DNA of 25,055 nucleotides from JAUVKA01 sp964465145. GTDB taxonomy: Bacteria; Bacteroidota; Bacteroidia; Bacteroidales; UBA12481. Location: contig CAYXJR010000063.1 of NCBI GenBank assembly GCA_964465145.1, forward strand, positions 1-25,055, given 5' to 3'. The translations under genes and the position numbers were made by a program. Shown here one piece after another: positions 1 to 7,799 of the stretch (positions are counted from its first letter, which is position 1; every line of letters begins with the position of its first letter). Under the pieces are notes generated by a model. It saw nothing but the letters and a program-made list of their open reading frames with translations, searched no databases and was not told the origin of the DNA.

Positions 1-2
1 TG

Positions 3-1259
3 TTCATTATAATCCTTATGAGCTTTTCTTCCGTCGGACTCTATCAGTCATGGCGAATGGGTTCAATTTATGAAGAGTTTAATAAGCTTATTCAAGGATG
101 TATTATCGTTTATTTACTATTATTTACTATTATCTATCTTTTGAAGCTTTCCCTTTTCTTCCCACGCAGAGTAATTCTATCCTGGGCAGTCGCATGGCCT
201 CTCGTTCTGTTTGTGCAGCGAGCTACAGTTAGATCATTCCTCAGGTACTGCCGAAAACGGGGAAGGAATATTAAGCGAGCGGTGATAGCGGGAAAAACTA
301 ATATAGGACAGCGTTTAGAACGCTGGATAAACGAGAACCCGTGGTCAGGAACGAAGATTCTGGGATACTTTGATGATTCCTATTCAAAAACGGTTAAAAG
401 CAATCCCTGTCTCGGTTCTTTAGACGAATTGCCCGAATATGTCCGTAACAACACGGTTGATGTTGTCTACATTGCTTTGCCGATGCGGGAAGATAAAAAA
501 ATCACACAGCTTATAAATAAACTATCCAATTCAACATGTTCAACGTACCTAATACCAGATACTTCCTTTCCTTTAAAAAGTTATGCTGATATGAGATTTT
601 TAGGTAACATACCTGTTTTTTCTATTGCTAATTCGCACATTTGTGGAATCAATGCTGTATTAAAACGAGCTGAAGACATAATCTTTGGGACGCTGTTTCT
701 GCTTTTAGCAAGCCCTGTTATGCTTATTATCGCTCTTGCCATAAAACTTACTTCTCCTGGTCCAGTTATTTTTAAACAATGGCGTTACGGTCTTCATGGT
801 AAACGTATACAGGTTTGGAAATTCCGCACAATGAATGTATGCGAGGATGGATATAAATTCACACAGGCGACTCAAAATGATCCTCGATTAACGAAAGTTG
901 GAGCGTTTTTAAGGAAAACGAGTCTTGATGAGCTACCGCAATTTATCAATGTACTGCAAGGCCGAATGTCGATTGTTGGTCCAAGACCTCATCCGGTAGC
1001 TATGAATGAAAGATATAGAAAGGAAATACTTGGTTATATGCTAAGACATAAAATTAAACCGGGGATCACTGGTTTAGCCCAAGTAAACGGATATCGGGGC
1101 GAAACAGACCGTATTGAAAAAATTAAAAAACGTACAGAGTTTGATCTCAACTATTTACAAGACTGGTCCCTATTGGAAGACTTAAAAATCATCATCCTGA
1201 CTCCAATTGCGATATTGAGATGGATGAAGGTGAACTGTGAAATCAAAAAAAACAAGTAA
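3..1259 (+). CDS. Undecaprenyl-phosphate sugar-1-phosphate transferase, WcaJ-like (5' partial)
   Basis: Initiating enzyme of surface-polysaccharide synthesis: it moves a sugar-1-phosphate from a nucleotide sugar to undecaprenyl phosphate at the inner membrane. The frame is open to the window edge and the first visible residues match the middle of the N-terminal membrane domain (a 'GLYQSWR' stretch), so the ATG at 18 is probably internal and the true start lies upstream. From that ATG: membrane segments at about 28-46 and 52-68, a Rossmann-like CoA_binding_3 domain from about 85 ('RAVIAGKTNIGQRL'), and a bacterial sugar-transferase domain from about 213 to the end. The last includes 'SPGPVIFKQWRYG', 'WKFRTM', 'TSLDELPQF' and 'MSIVGPRPHP', all family hallmarks. 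The sugar specificity cannot be read from sequence. It overlaps the next gene by 23 bp. Confidence 0.93.
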   Translation, partial: FIIILMSFSSVGLYQSWRMGSIYEEFNKLIQGCIIVYLLLFTIIYLLKLSLFFPRRVILSWAVAWPLVLFVQRATVRSFLRYCRKRGRNIKRAVIAGKTNIGQRLERWINENPWSGTKILGYFDDSYSKTVKSNPCLGSLDELPEYVRNNTVDVVYIALPMREDKKITQLINKLSNSTCSTYLIPDTSFPLKSYADMRFLGNIPVFSIANSHICGINAVLKRAEDIIFGTLFLLLASPVMLIIALAIKLTSPGPVIFKQWRYGLHGKRIQVWKFRTMNVCEDGYKFTQATQNDPRLTKVGAFLRKTSLDELPQFINVLQGRMSIVGPRPHPVAMNERYRKEILGYMLRHKIKPGITGLAQVNGYRGETDRIEKIKKRTEFDLNYLQDWSLLEDLKIIILTPIAILRWMKVNCEIKKNK

Positions 1260-2019
1260 CCGGTTTAATGTCCTAGGTGTAGGCGTCAATGATACCACTA
1301 TCCAAAATGCTATAACAACAATCCTAGATTGGATTGAGAATAGTGAAAAGCGCTATATATGTGTAACTGGGGTACATGGAGTAATGGAATCACAAAGGGA
1401 CAGAACACTCCTCAATATTCATAATCAGAGCGGTTTAACAGTCCCTGATGGAATGCCATTAGTATGGTTAGGGAGACTATACGGCCACACGCATATTGAG
1501 AGGATTTATGGTCCAGATTTGATGGTTGAAGTGTGCAAGAAGTCAATTGACTACGGATATCGGCACTTTTTCTATGGGGGTAATACAGGTGTTGCCGACG
1601 AATTAGCGCAGTTTCTGAAAAAGCGATTCCCAGGCCTTAAAATTGCTGGGACATTTACCCCTCCATTTCGACCACTCAATAAAAATGAAGAGAAAGAATT
1701 AATCTTACAAGTAGCCAATTCCGAGCCTCATTTTTTCTGGGTTGGACTCAGTACCCCAAAACAGGAACGGTTCATGGCGGAATTCCTCCCAAAGTTAAAT
1801 ACAAGGGTTATGATTGGAGTCGGTGCAGCAGTTGATATTCTCTCGGGAAGGATCAAAGATGCACCGGATTGGATGAAAAACAGCGGTCTCCAATGGCTAT
1901 TTCGGCTTTATAAAGAGCCTCACAGATTATGGAAAAGGTACTTATATAATAATTCTCTGTTTATTCTCAAAATCTCAAGACAATTAGTCTTTGATTGGAA
2001 TAAGCTATTCAGAATCTAA
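1237..2019 (+). CDS. WecG/TagA/CpsF-family glycosyltransferase (GT26)
   Basis: Predicted to add the second sugar to the lipid-linked primer made by the preceding enzyme. The protein has 260 residues, normal for GT26. Family landmarks are 'VTGVHGVMESQRD' (43-55), 'LTVPDGMPLVWLGR' (67-80) with Asp71 at the position of the proposed catalytic base of TagA, 'FFYGGNTGVADELA', 'FFWVGLSTPKQERFM', and the C-terminal 'GVGAAVDILSGRIKDAPDWM' followed by a basic amphipathic tail thought to attach the enzyme to the membrane. The start is a GTG inside the 3' end of the upstream gene (23-bp overlap), which suggests translational coupling. WecG makes ManNAcA linkages and TagA makes ManNAc linkages; the donor here is not known. 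Confidence 0.93.
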   Translation: MKSKKTSNRFNVLGVGVNDTTIQNAITTILDWIENSEKRYICVTGVHGVMESQRDRTLLNIHNQSGLTVPDGMPLVWLGRLYGHTHIERIYGPDLMVEVCKKSIDYGYRHFFYGGNTGVADELAQFLKKRFPGLKIAGTFTPPFRPLNKNEEKELILQVANSEPHFFWVGLSTPKQERFMAEFLPKLNTRVMIGVGAAVDILSGRIKDAPDWMKNSGLQWLFRLYKEPHRLWKRYLYNNSLFILKISRQLVFDWNKLFRI

Positions 2020-2043
2020 CGATTATAGGAAAGGAAAGTGGAA

Positions 2044-3006
2044 ATGAGAATTCTTGTAACCGGGGCTGGTGGGTTTATTGGCCATCACTTGGTAAAAAGA
2101 CTTAAAAATGAAGATCACTGGGTACGGGGTGTAGACTTAAAATACCCTGAGTTTGAAGAAACACAGGCAGATGAATTTGAATTACTCGATCTGCGCCATT
2201 GGGCTAATTGTCTCCAAGCAACACGGAGTATCGACCAGGTCTTTAACCTTGCCGCTGATATGGGAGGTATTGGCTATATAACCGTTTATCATGCGGACAT
2301 TGCGAGAAATAATATACTCATCAATGCCCATATGCTGGAAGCGAGCAGAATCAATGGTGTTGAAAGGTTTCTTTTTTCCTCTTCAGCTTGTGTTTATCCA
2401 CAGTATAAACAGAATGATGCGGATGTAGTTCCTTTAAAAGAGGAGGATGCTTATCCTGCCGCCCCAGAACGTGGTTATGGATGGGAAAAGCTCTATACAG
2501 AGCAACTATGCCAATACTATTGGGAAGATATGCACTTCGAAACACGGATAGTCCGATTTCATAATGTGTATGGACCGCTTGGAACGTATGATGGGGGCAA
2601 AGAAAAGGCTCCTGCTGCAATCTGTCGTAAAGTTGCACTGGCTAAAGATGGCGATGAAATAGAAATCTGGGGAGATGGAAAACAGACAAGATCATTCATG
2701 TATATTGATGACTGTATTGAAGGATTGATGAGACTGATGGTTTCTGAATACCGAGAACCTCTTAATTTAGGAACCAACAGGTTGGTAACGATAAATGAGC
2801 TTATAGATATTATTGCTGATATTGCCGGTAAAAAGCTAATAAAACGTCATGATCTCAGCAAACCACAAGGAGTGAGAGGGAGAAACAGCGACAATACACG
2901 ATTGAAACAGGTTTTAAACTGGGAACCACAAATTTCACTTGAAGATGGTTTGGCTATTGTATATCGATGGATTGAAAGTGAATTGCAAAAGGATAGAAAT
3001 TTATAA
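2044..3006 (+). CDS. GDP-mannose 3,5-epimerase-like NAD-dependent epimerase
   Basis: Extended short-chain dehydrogenase/reductase. I recognise strong resemblance to plant GDP-mannose 3,5-epimerase (GDP-mannose to GDP-L-galactose or GDP-L-gulose). Counting from an upstream in-frame GTG (2038), it has the NAD-binding 'TGAGGFIG' (8-15), 'NLAADMGGIGYI' (70-81), 'SSSACVYP' with Cys118, YxxxK at Tyr147/Lys151 in 'GYGWEK', 'RFHNVYGPLGTYDGGKEKAPAA' split by Lys190, and 'GVRGRNSDN' (278-286). Cys118 and Lys190 correspond to the acid/base pair described for the Arabidopsis enzyme. I chose ATG 2044 because an AAGGA sits 8 bases upstream; GTG 2038 would add two residues. It starts 24 bp after the GT26 gene and likely supplies an activated sugar for this cluster. 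The exact product sugar is an inference. Confidence 0.85.
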   Translation: MRILVTGAGGFIGHHLVKRLKNEDHWVRGVDLKYPEFEETQADEFELLDLRHWANCLQATRSIDQVFNLAADMGGIGYITVYHADIARNNILINAHMLEASRINGVERFLFSSSACVYPQYKQNDADVVPLKEEDAYPAAPERGYGWEKLYTEQLCQYYWEDMHFETRIVRFHNVYGPLGTYDGGKEKAPAAICRKVALAKDGDEIEIWGDGKQTRSFMYIDDCIEGLMRLMVSEYREPLNLGTNRLVTINELIDIIADIAGKKLIKRHDLSKPQGVRGRNSDNTRLKQVLNWEPQISLEDGLAIVYRWIESELQKDRNL

Positions 3007-3176
3007 AATTGGTATCGTTATAAATTCTATCTTGTAATTAAAAGGAATTCGAAACGGTTTTCTTGTCACGTATCTTGCGATGTATTTTTCACTCTCCAAT
3101 CAAGTTAAAGCAAGTTGACTTTTTGTCGAGTTTTGATTACGTACTATCTCATTTAACAATGCCTACAGGTTAAATT
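3007..3176. other. 170-bp intergenic spacer, possible internal promoter
   Basis: Non-coding gap between the epimerase and flippase genes, one of the two longest gaps in the cluster. It contains a TTGACT at 3115-3120, but the best-spaced -10 candidate (TACGTA at 3138) is poor, so a promoter is only possible. Two CAAGTT direct repeats occur around 3100-3116. No terminator-like hairpin is visible. Confidence 0.25.
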
Positions 3177-4739
3177 ATGTCTGATACATATGAAGATATA
3201 GGAATCGAAACTAAATCGGGCTTTAGTTCATCAGCTTCTACTCCTGATAACAAGGTATTTAAAAATAGCTTATATAATTCTGGGGCCTGGACTACAACTG
3301 TTCTTATCTCACTTTTAGCTACACCCTATATAGTTAATAAACTTTCATTAGAAGGATACGGAATTTATGCTTTGCTTACAGGTTTAGTTGGCTATTATGG
3401 TTTGCTTGATCTGGGACTTGGTCAGGGTGTGATTAAGTTTGCAGCCCAATATAAAGCCATTGGGGATGATGAAAGTATTAGTCGTTCAATTAATGCTGCG
3501 TTATGGGTTCAAATTGTCGCTGGACTGATTGGCTCAGCCGTATTAGTAATCTTCGCAGAACCCATTTTAACATTATTCAGAGTTTCTTCAGCTTTTTTGA
3601 TTGACGCAAAACTCTGTCTCTATATGAGTGCTATAGGATTTCTTTTTAAAATGATATCTCAAACTTTAAGTTCTGTGTTAATGGGGTTGCAGAGGTATGA
3701 CATAACAAGTAAGGTAAGTGTTGTTACAAATTTCCTGCTCATACTTTTTATAGTTCTTGTGCTTTATCATGGTGGTGGGCTGAAGGAAATCATTTTTTTA
3801 ACAGTTGTTTCTACTTTTATTGTATGTGTAATTTATTTTTTCATTTTGAGACAAAAATTGCCTCAATGGCGCTTTTCCTTCGTACTTGATAAAGTCTATT
3901 TCAAGGTTTTATTTAGCTTTAGCATTTTCTTGTTTATATCTAGGGTATCTTCTCTATTCAACAATTATATTGTTTGTTTTGTTGTTGGCTTCTTTTTGGG
4001 GCCTGCAGCAATTACTTTTTATATTGTGCCTTCAAAGATTATTAATGCTTTTGGCGGATTACTGAGTAATGCATTCGGCGTTCTTTTTCCTTTCGCAAGT
4101 GAGCTCGGCTCTCAAAAAAACATGAAAAAAGTACAAAAGACATTCGTTGAAGGCTCAAAGATTTTTGCGGCACTTTCGATACCAGTTTTTTTGATGATTT
4201 TCATTTTCTCAAAACCAATATTGTTAACATGGATGGGAACTGAATTTGCAGAGAAGGGATGGTTGGTTTTAAGCTTGCTTGCTATTAGCAGTCTTATAGG
4301 CTCACTTACTACTGTACCAAATTTAATTACAATGGGTCTTGGATATTCAAAGGTTATCGGTATTTTTTCAATTTTTACAGTTGTGTTTTACATAGTTTTA
4401 TTACCCTCATTTACGAAGTTTTGGGGTATTCAAGGAACAGCCGTGGCTATGCTGGTTGCGACCATACCGGGTATAACCCTTGTTGGATACGAGTGTAGTA
4501 AGATTATTCATGTAGAGATATGGCATTACGCAAAAAATGTGATTAGCTTTCATATCATACCTTTGGCAGCATCGTTGTTCTATGTAATACTTTTTAAAAA
4601 CTTTGAGATTTGCTCAACGACTTTAGTATTTACAATCCCCGTTGCGTTGTTAGTGTCTTATTTTACTTTAATGATTGTTTTCAAATGGATTCCATTAGTA
4701 AGGATTATTAAGCGATTGTGGATGGATTCAATAAAGTAA
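3177..4739 (+). CDS. Wzx-type oligosaccharide flippase (MOP/MATE superfamily)
   Basis: Integral inner-membrane protein expected to flip undecaprenyl-linked repeat units to the periplasmic face. The 520-residue length and about 12-14 hydrophobic segments fit polysaccharide transporters. A charged N-terminal stretch of about 35 residues is followed by 'FKNSLYNSGAWTTTVLISLLATPYIV' and 'LSLEGYGIYALLTGLVGYYGLLDLGLGQGVIKFAAQY', which are characteristic first and second helices of Wzx-like proteins (G-Y-G-I-Y-A and D-L-G-L-G). The ATG is preceded by ACAGG at a spacing of about 7. It stands apart from both neighbours, with a 170-bp gap before and 63 bp after. Substrate specificity is not predictable. 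Confidence 0.88.
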   Translation: MSDTYEDIGIETKSGFSSSASTPDNKVFKNSLYNSGAWTTTVLISLLATPYIVNKLSLEGYGIYALLTGLVGYYGLLDLGLGQGVIKFAAQYKAIGDDESISRSINAALWVQIVAGLIGSAVLVIFAEPILTLFRVSSAFLIDAKLCLYMSAIGFLFKMISQTLSSVLMGLQRYDITSKVSVVTNFLLILFIVLVLYHGGGLKEIIFLTVVSTFIVCVIYFFILRQKLPQWRFSFVLDKVYFKVLFSFSIFLFISRVSSLFNNYIVCFVVGFFLGPAAITFYIVPSKIINAFGGLLSNAFGVLFPFASELGSQKNMKKVQKTFVEGSKIFAALSIPVFLMIFIFSKPILLTWMGTEFAEKGWLVLSLLAISSLIGSLTTVPNLITMGLGYSKVIGIFSIFTVVFYIVLLPSFTKFWGIQGTAVAMLVATIPGITLVGYECSKIIHVEIWHYAKNVISFHIIPLAASLFYVILFKNFEICSTTLVFTIPVALLVSYFTLMIVFKWIPLVRIIKRLWMDSIK

Positions 4740-4802
4740 CCAATGGGAGTAACCTAATAAATTTCATGAAGTTTTGAAAGTTCTGTCATACAGGATACTT
4801 GA

Positions 4803-6047
4803 ATGCTGGAACAATACAGAAGAAAATTTAAACAAATGGAAATCATAAGGAAAATTGCATATAGGTTTAAAATGAAGTATTTTTTTAAGAAGATATATAC
4901 ACAGTTTAGAGCCAATTTAAGAAGGTTTATTGGCTATCCTGTTATTTACAACGCTAACAAGGTTAACGAAGAAGATTTCAACAAGCGTGCACTTTTGATT
5001 TATCTATTTAAACCATTTCTTTTAAAAGAAGATGACCCAAAGTTTTTGTACCACCAGAATATGAAGCAATGTAAGCAAATTACTGCTGTTTTAGGCGAGT
5101 TTGGTTATGTGGTTGATGTTGTGGATGTGAAGGATATGAGATTTAAGCTTTCTGAAGATTACAATCTTATTATAAGTCATAGGGTTAATCTTAATGGCAT
5201 GGAAACTCTTTTAAGAAAAGATGTGATCAAGATATATCTTTCTACAGGAATGAACCATGTTGTGTATAATAAAAATATAAGAAGGCGTTATGAAAGTTTG
5301 TATAAAAGAAGAAACTGTAGAGTTAAGATTCGTCAATTAAATACGGGGAACATGCCTTATGTACTTAATGCCAACGCCATAATAGGCTTTGGAAATGAAT
5401 TTACTACGAATACATGGAAAGAAATATTCAAAAGACCAATTTACTCTTTCAATAATTATGGCTTTCAAACAACAAAATTTTATGGAGAGACGAAAGACTT
5501 TTCAATTGCACGCAAAAACTTTCTTTTCTTTGGAAGTGGAGAACAGGTTAGGAAAGGGTTAGATTTGCTACTAGAAATTTTCCCGAAACATCCCAATCTC
5601 GATTTTTTTATTTGCAGCAGCGTTGAAAATGAAAGAGACTTTTGTAAATGCTACCATAAGGAATTATATAAAACACCAAATATTCATCCAATTGGTCGGA
5701 TAAGAGTGAATGGTACTACATTTTATGAATTAGTCCAAAAATCCGCATATGTAATCCTTCCAACATGCGGAGAAGGACAACCTGGTTCTGTCGTTCAATG
5801 TATGTACGCAGGTTTAATTCCTATTGTGACGAAAGAAGCAGGAATTGACACTGAAGATTTTGGAATTACTTTTGCCAATGACAGTCTTGAAGAGATTGAA
5901 AAAACTATTATTGAACTTTCAGAATTACAGGAAGGATGGCACAAAAAACATAGCTATAGAACAAGAGAAGTTGCTGTGGAAAAATTCAGTGAAAATGCTT
6001 TTATAGATAGATGGAGAGAAATTATGAATGAAATTCTAAAAAAATGA
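4803..6047 (+). CDS. Glycosyltransferase, GT-B fold (GT1/GT4-like C-terminal domain)
   Basis: Predicted cytosolic or membrane-associated glycosyltransferase of 414 residues. The N-terminal half is weakly conserved and begins with a basic, amphipathic stretch. The C-terminal half carries the donor-binding pattern of GT-B enzymes: 'FLFFGSGEQVRKGLDLLLEIF', 'IHPIGRIRVNGTTFYELVQKSAYVILPTCGEGQPGSVVQCMYAGLIPIV' in discontinuous form, and 'AGIDTEDFGITF'. The E-x(7)-E pattern of canonical GT4 is replaced by a 'GEGQPGSVVQCM' arrangement seen in divergent members, so both nucleotide-sugar donor and linkage are unknown. AGGA lies 7-8 bases before the ATG. The stop overlaps the next start as ATGA. Confidence 0.75.
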   Translation: MLEQYRRKFKQMEIIRKIAYRFKMKYFFKKIYTQFRANLRRFIGYPVIYNANKVNEEDFNKRALLIYLFKPFLLKEDDPKFLYHQNMKQCKQITAVLGEFGYVVDVVDVKDMRFKLSEDYNLIISHRVNLNGMETLLRKDVIKIYLSTGMNHVVYNKNIRRRYESLYKRRNCRVKIRQLNTGNMPYVLNANAIIGFGNEFTTNTWKEIFKRPIYSFNNYGFQTTKFYGETKDFSIARKNFLFFGSGEQVRKGLDLLLEIFPKHPNLDFFICSSVENERDFCKCYHKELYKTPNIHPIGRIRVNGTTFYELVQKSAYVILPTCGEGQPGSVVQCMYAGLIPIVTKEAGIDTEDFGITFANDSLEEIEKTIIELSELQEGWHKKHSYRTREVAVEKFSENAFIDRWREIMNEILKK

Positions 6048-6715
6048 AAAATAATTCCATGATTGAAAAACTTATAATAATTTTAAGATCAACGGATAGC
6101 TTTGGGAAAAGAAAAAAGTTTTTGTGGAAACTAATTCGGCCATTTATTCCTTTTTTAATACGGTGGTTCTTAGAAGGTCACCCTAAGCTTAGGGGACAGT
6201 TATGGTATGAGGAAAGGAAATTAATATACACCATAGTTCGAACATATAAACCCCAATATTGTTTTGAAATTGGAACTTGGAAGGGAGGAGGTAGTACTTA
6301 TTTCATCAGTCAAGCATTGTATGAAAATGGGTCAGGAATCATCCACACAGTAGAAACAAACAAAGAATTTTATGATGAGACAAGAAATAACTATCAGATT
6401 TACTTACAAAACTTGACTCCGTTCGTTGAATTCCACTTAGGTGATTACAAGGAAATATACTCTAAAATTCTTTCATCAATAGGAAGAGTTGACTTTCTTT
6501 TTTTAGACGGTCCGGAGGATGCGCAAGAAACATTAAATCAGTATAATTTCTTTTTTCCTTATATGAGAAGTGGAAGTACAATATTGGTACATGACTATTT
6601 TACAGAGAAAGCAAGGCTTGTTAAATCTCTTGTTCAAAATGGAGATAACTGGGAAATTAAGAAAATATTAACACCTCCTTATTCTATTGGACTTGCTTTC
6701 GCTTTAAGAAAATAA
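6044..6715 (+). CDS. Class I SAM-dependent methyltransferase (Methyltransf_24/CmcI-like)
   Basis: Predicted S-adenosylmethionine-dependent O-methyltransferase, 223 residues. The SAM-binding motif is 'CFEIGTWKGGGSTYF' (73-87). An acidic residue after the second strand lies in 'HTVETNKEFY' (101-110), a 'DFLFLDGPED' motif is at 150-159 and 'ILVHDYF' at 180-186, typical for metal-dependent CmcI/cephalosporin-hydroxylase-like methyltransferases. The first 45 residues are basic and hydrophobic and may touch the membrane. The start overlaps the previous stop by 4 bp (ATGA), so it is probably translated with the glycosyltransferase and may modify a sugar of the same repeat unit. The acceptor is unknown. 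Confidence 0.8.
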   Translation: MKNNSMIEKLIIILRSTDSFGKRKKFLWKLIRPFIPFLIRWFLEGHPKLRGQLWYEERKLIYTIVRTYKPQYCFEIGTWKGGGSTYFISQALYENGSGIIHTVETNKEFYDETRNNYQIYLQNLTPFVEFHLGDYKEIYSKILSSIGRVDFLFLDGPEDAQETLNQYNFFFPYMRSGSTILVHDYFTEKARLVKSLVQNGDNWEIKKILTPPYSIGLAFALRK

Positions 6716-6884
6716 ATTGTTCACGCTTACATCAATAGACTTTATAAAAAGATACTTTAAATTGCCATATGATAAATTTAAAATGAATCTTTCTATAATA
6801 ATTGTTTCTAAGAATTTTAAGAAGATAATTGAACTCGCATTGGCGTTGAAGTTAACAAGGTTGTGACCGATACAAGTTAAAGAA
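6716..6884 (+). other. 169-bp intergenic gap with possible vestige of a GT2 gene (6783-6866)
   Basis: A gap of 169 bp splits the two methyltransferase genes. Inside it, a 27-codon ORF at 6783-6866 begins 'MNLSIIIVSKNFKKIIELAL'. This looks like the first beta strand and helix of a GT2 glycosyltransferase (S-I-I-I-V-S-x-N) and stops before any catalytic residue. I read it as a likely leftover of a deleted gene, although a chance ORF cannot be excluded at this length. I see no terminator or clear promoter in the rest of the gap. Confidence 0.3.
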
Positions 6885-7799
6885 ATGAATATGGCTAATG
6901 ATTTATTGTTATGTCCAATTTGTATGCAAGGCAAATTTGAACTAAATATTTACGACCGCACATGGTTATATAATGAAATTGAATATAGACTTAAAAAATG
7001 TAAAAATTGCGGATTGGTATTCGCTTCACCATTGCCCGATTTTGATACTATAAGAATTCTATATGAAAGAGATTATGATTATAGTTGGTTTGAGAAGTGG
7101 AAAGTCTTAAAAAAACTCCAGGCTCACCACAGAATGGTAAGAATTAAAAAATATATTCGTCCCGGATCAAAGGTATTAGACATTGGTTGCGGACACGGAT
7201 ATTTCGTAAATGTTCTAAGAAGATTTGGTTATGAATCATATGGTTATGACTTTTCAACAAGCAAAAAATTGATCCATGAAGCAAATAATTGTTATTACGA
7301 GAAAGATATGGATAAATTATCTATTAGTGATATTGATGCTATCGCCATATATCACACTTTGGAACATTATCCATTCCCAAGAGAATTACTTACTAAAATT
7401 AATAGAAAGTTGCGCCAGCATGCTTTGATATTTATAGCTTTGCCAAATTATTGTTCTTTAGGTCAGAAACTGCGAAAAGCTAAATGGGTATGGTTACAGC
7501 AACCTTATGTTCATATCTATCATTTCAATCCGAATAACATTAAGCTTTTAGTTCAAGATTCAGGTTTTGAAATTGAGAAAGTCTGGACTGCAGATAGCTG
7601 GGACTCATCAGTCTATTATTTTGGTATAAATAGCATTTTAAATAAAGTAAAAATATTTTTGGGGAAGAACTATCAAGATTGGATTCTTATTGACCAAATT
7701 CTAATTATCTTTTGTGCGATGATTTCTTATTTGATGAAACCAATCCATTATTTTTTTAAAACAGGATCTGAGATAATGATCATTGCAAGGAAAAAATAA
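6885..7799 (+). CDS. Class I SAM methyltransferase with N-terminal zinc-ribbon
   Basis: 304-residue protein of the Methyltransf_23 type common in lipopolysaccharide and capsule clusters. The N-terminus holds a four-cysteine zinc-binding knuckle (Cys10-x2-Cys13 and Cys39-x2-Cys42 in 'CKNCGLVFASPLP'). The methyltransferase domain follows with motif I 'VLDIGCGHGYF' (97-107), an acidic 'YGYDFS' and the post-motif 'AIYHTLEHYPFPRELLTKI', typical of sugar C- or O-methyltransferases. The domain order matches C-methyltransferases acting on nucleotide-deoxysugars, but the substrate is not shown. ATG 6885 is used; ATG 6891 is an equally weak alternative because neither has a strong Shine-Dalgarno. The stop overlaps the next start (TAATG). 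Confidence 0.82.
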   Translation: MNMANDLLLCPICMQGKFELNIYDRTWLYNEIEYRLKKCKNCGLVFASPLPDFDTIRILYERDYDYSWFEKWKVLKKLQAHHRMVRIKKYIRPGSKVLDIGCGHGYFVNVLRRFGYESYGYDFSTSKKLIHEANNCYYEKDMDKLSISDIDAIAIYHTLEHYPFPRELLTKINRKLRQHALIFIALPNYCSLGQKLRKAKWVWLQQPYVHIYHFNPNNIKLLVQDSGFEIEKVWTADSWDSSVYYFGINSILNKVKIFLGKNYQDWILIDQILIIFCAMISYLMKPIHYFFKTGSEIMIIARKK

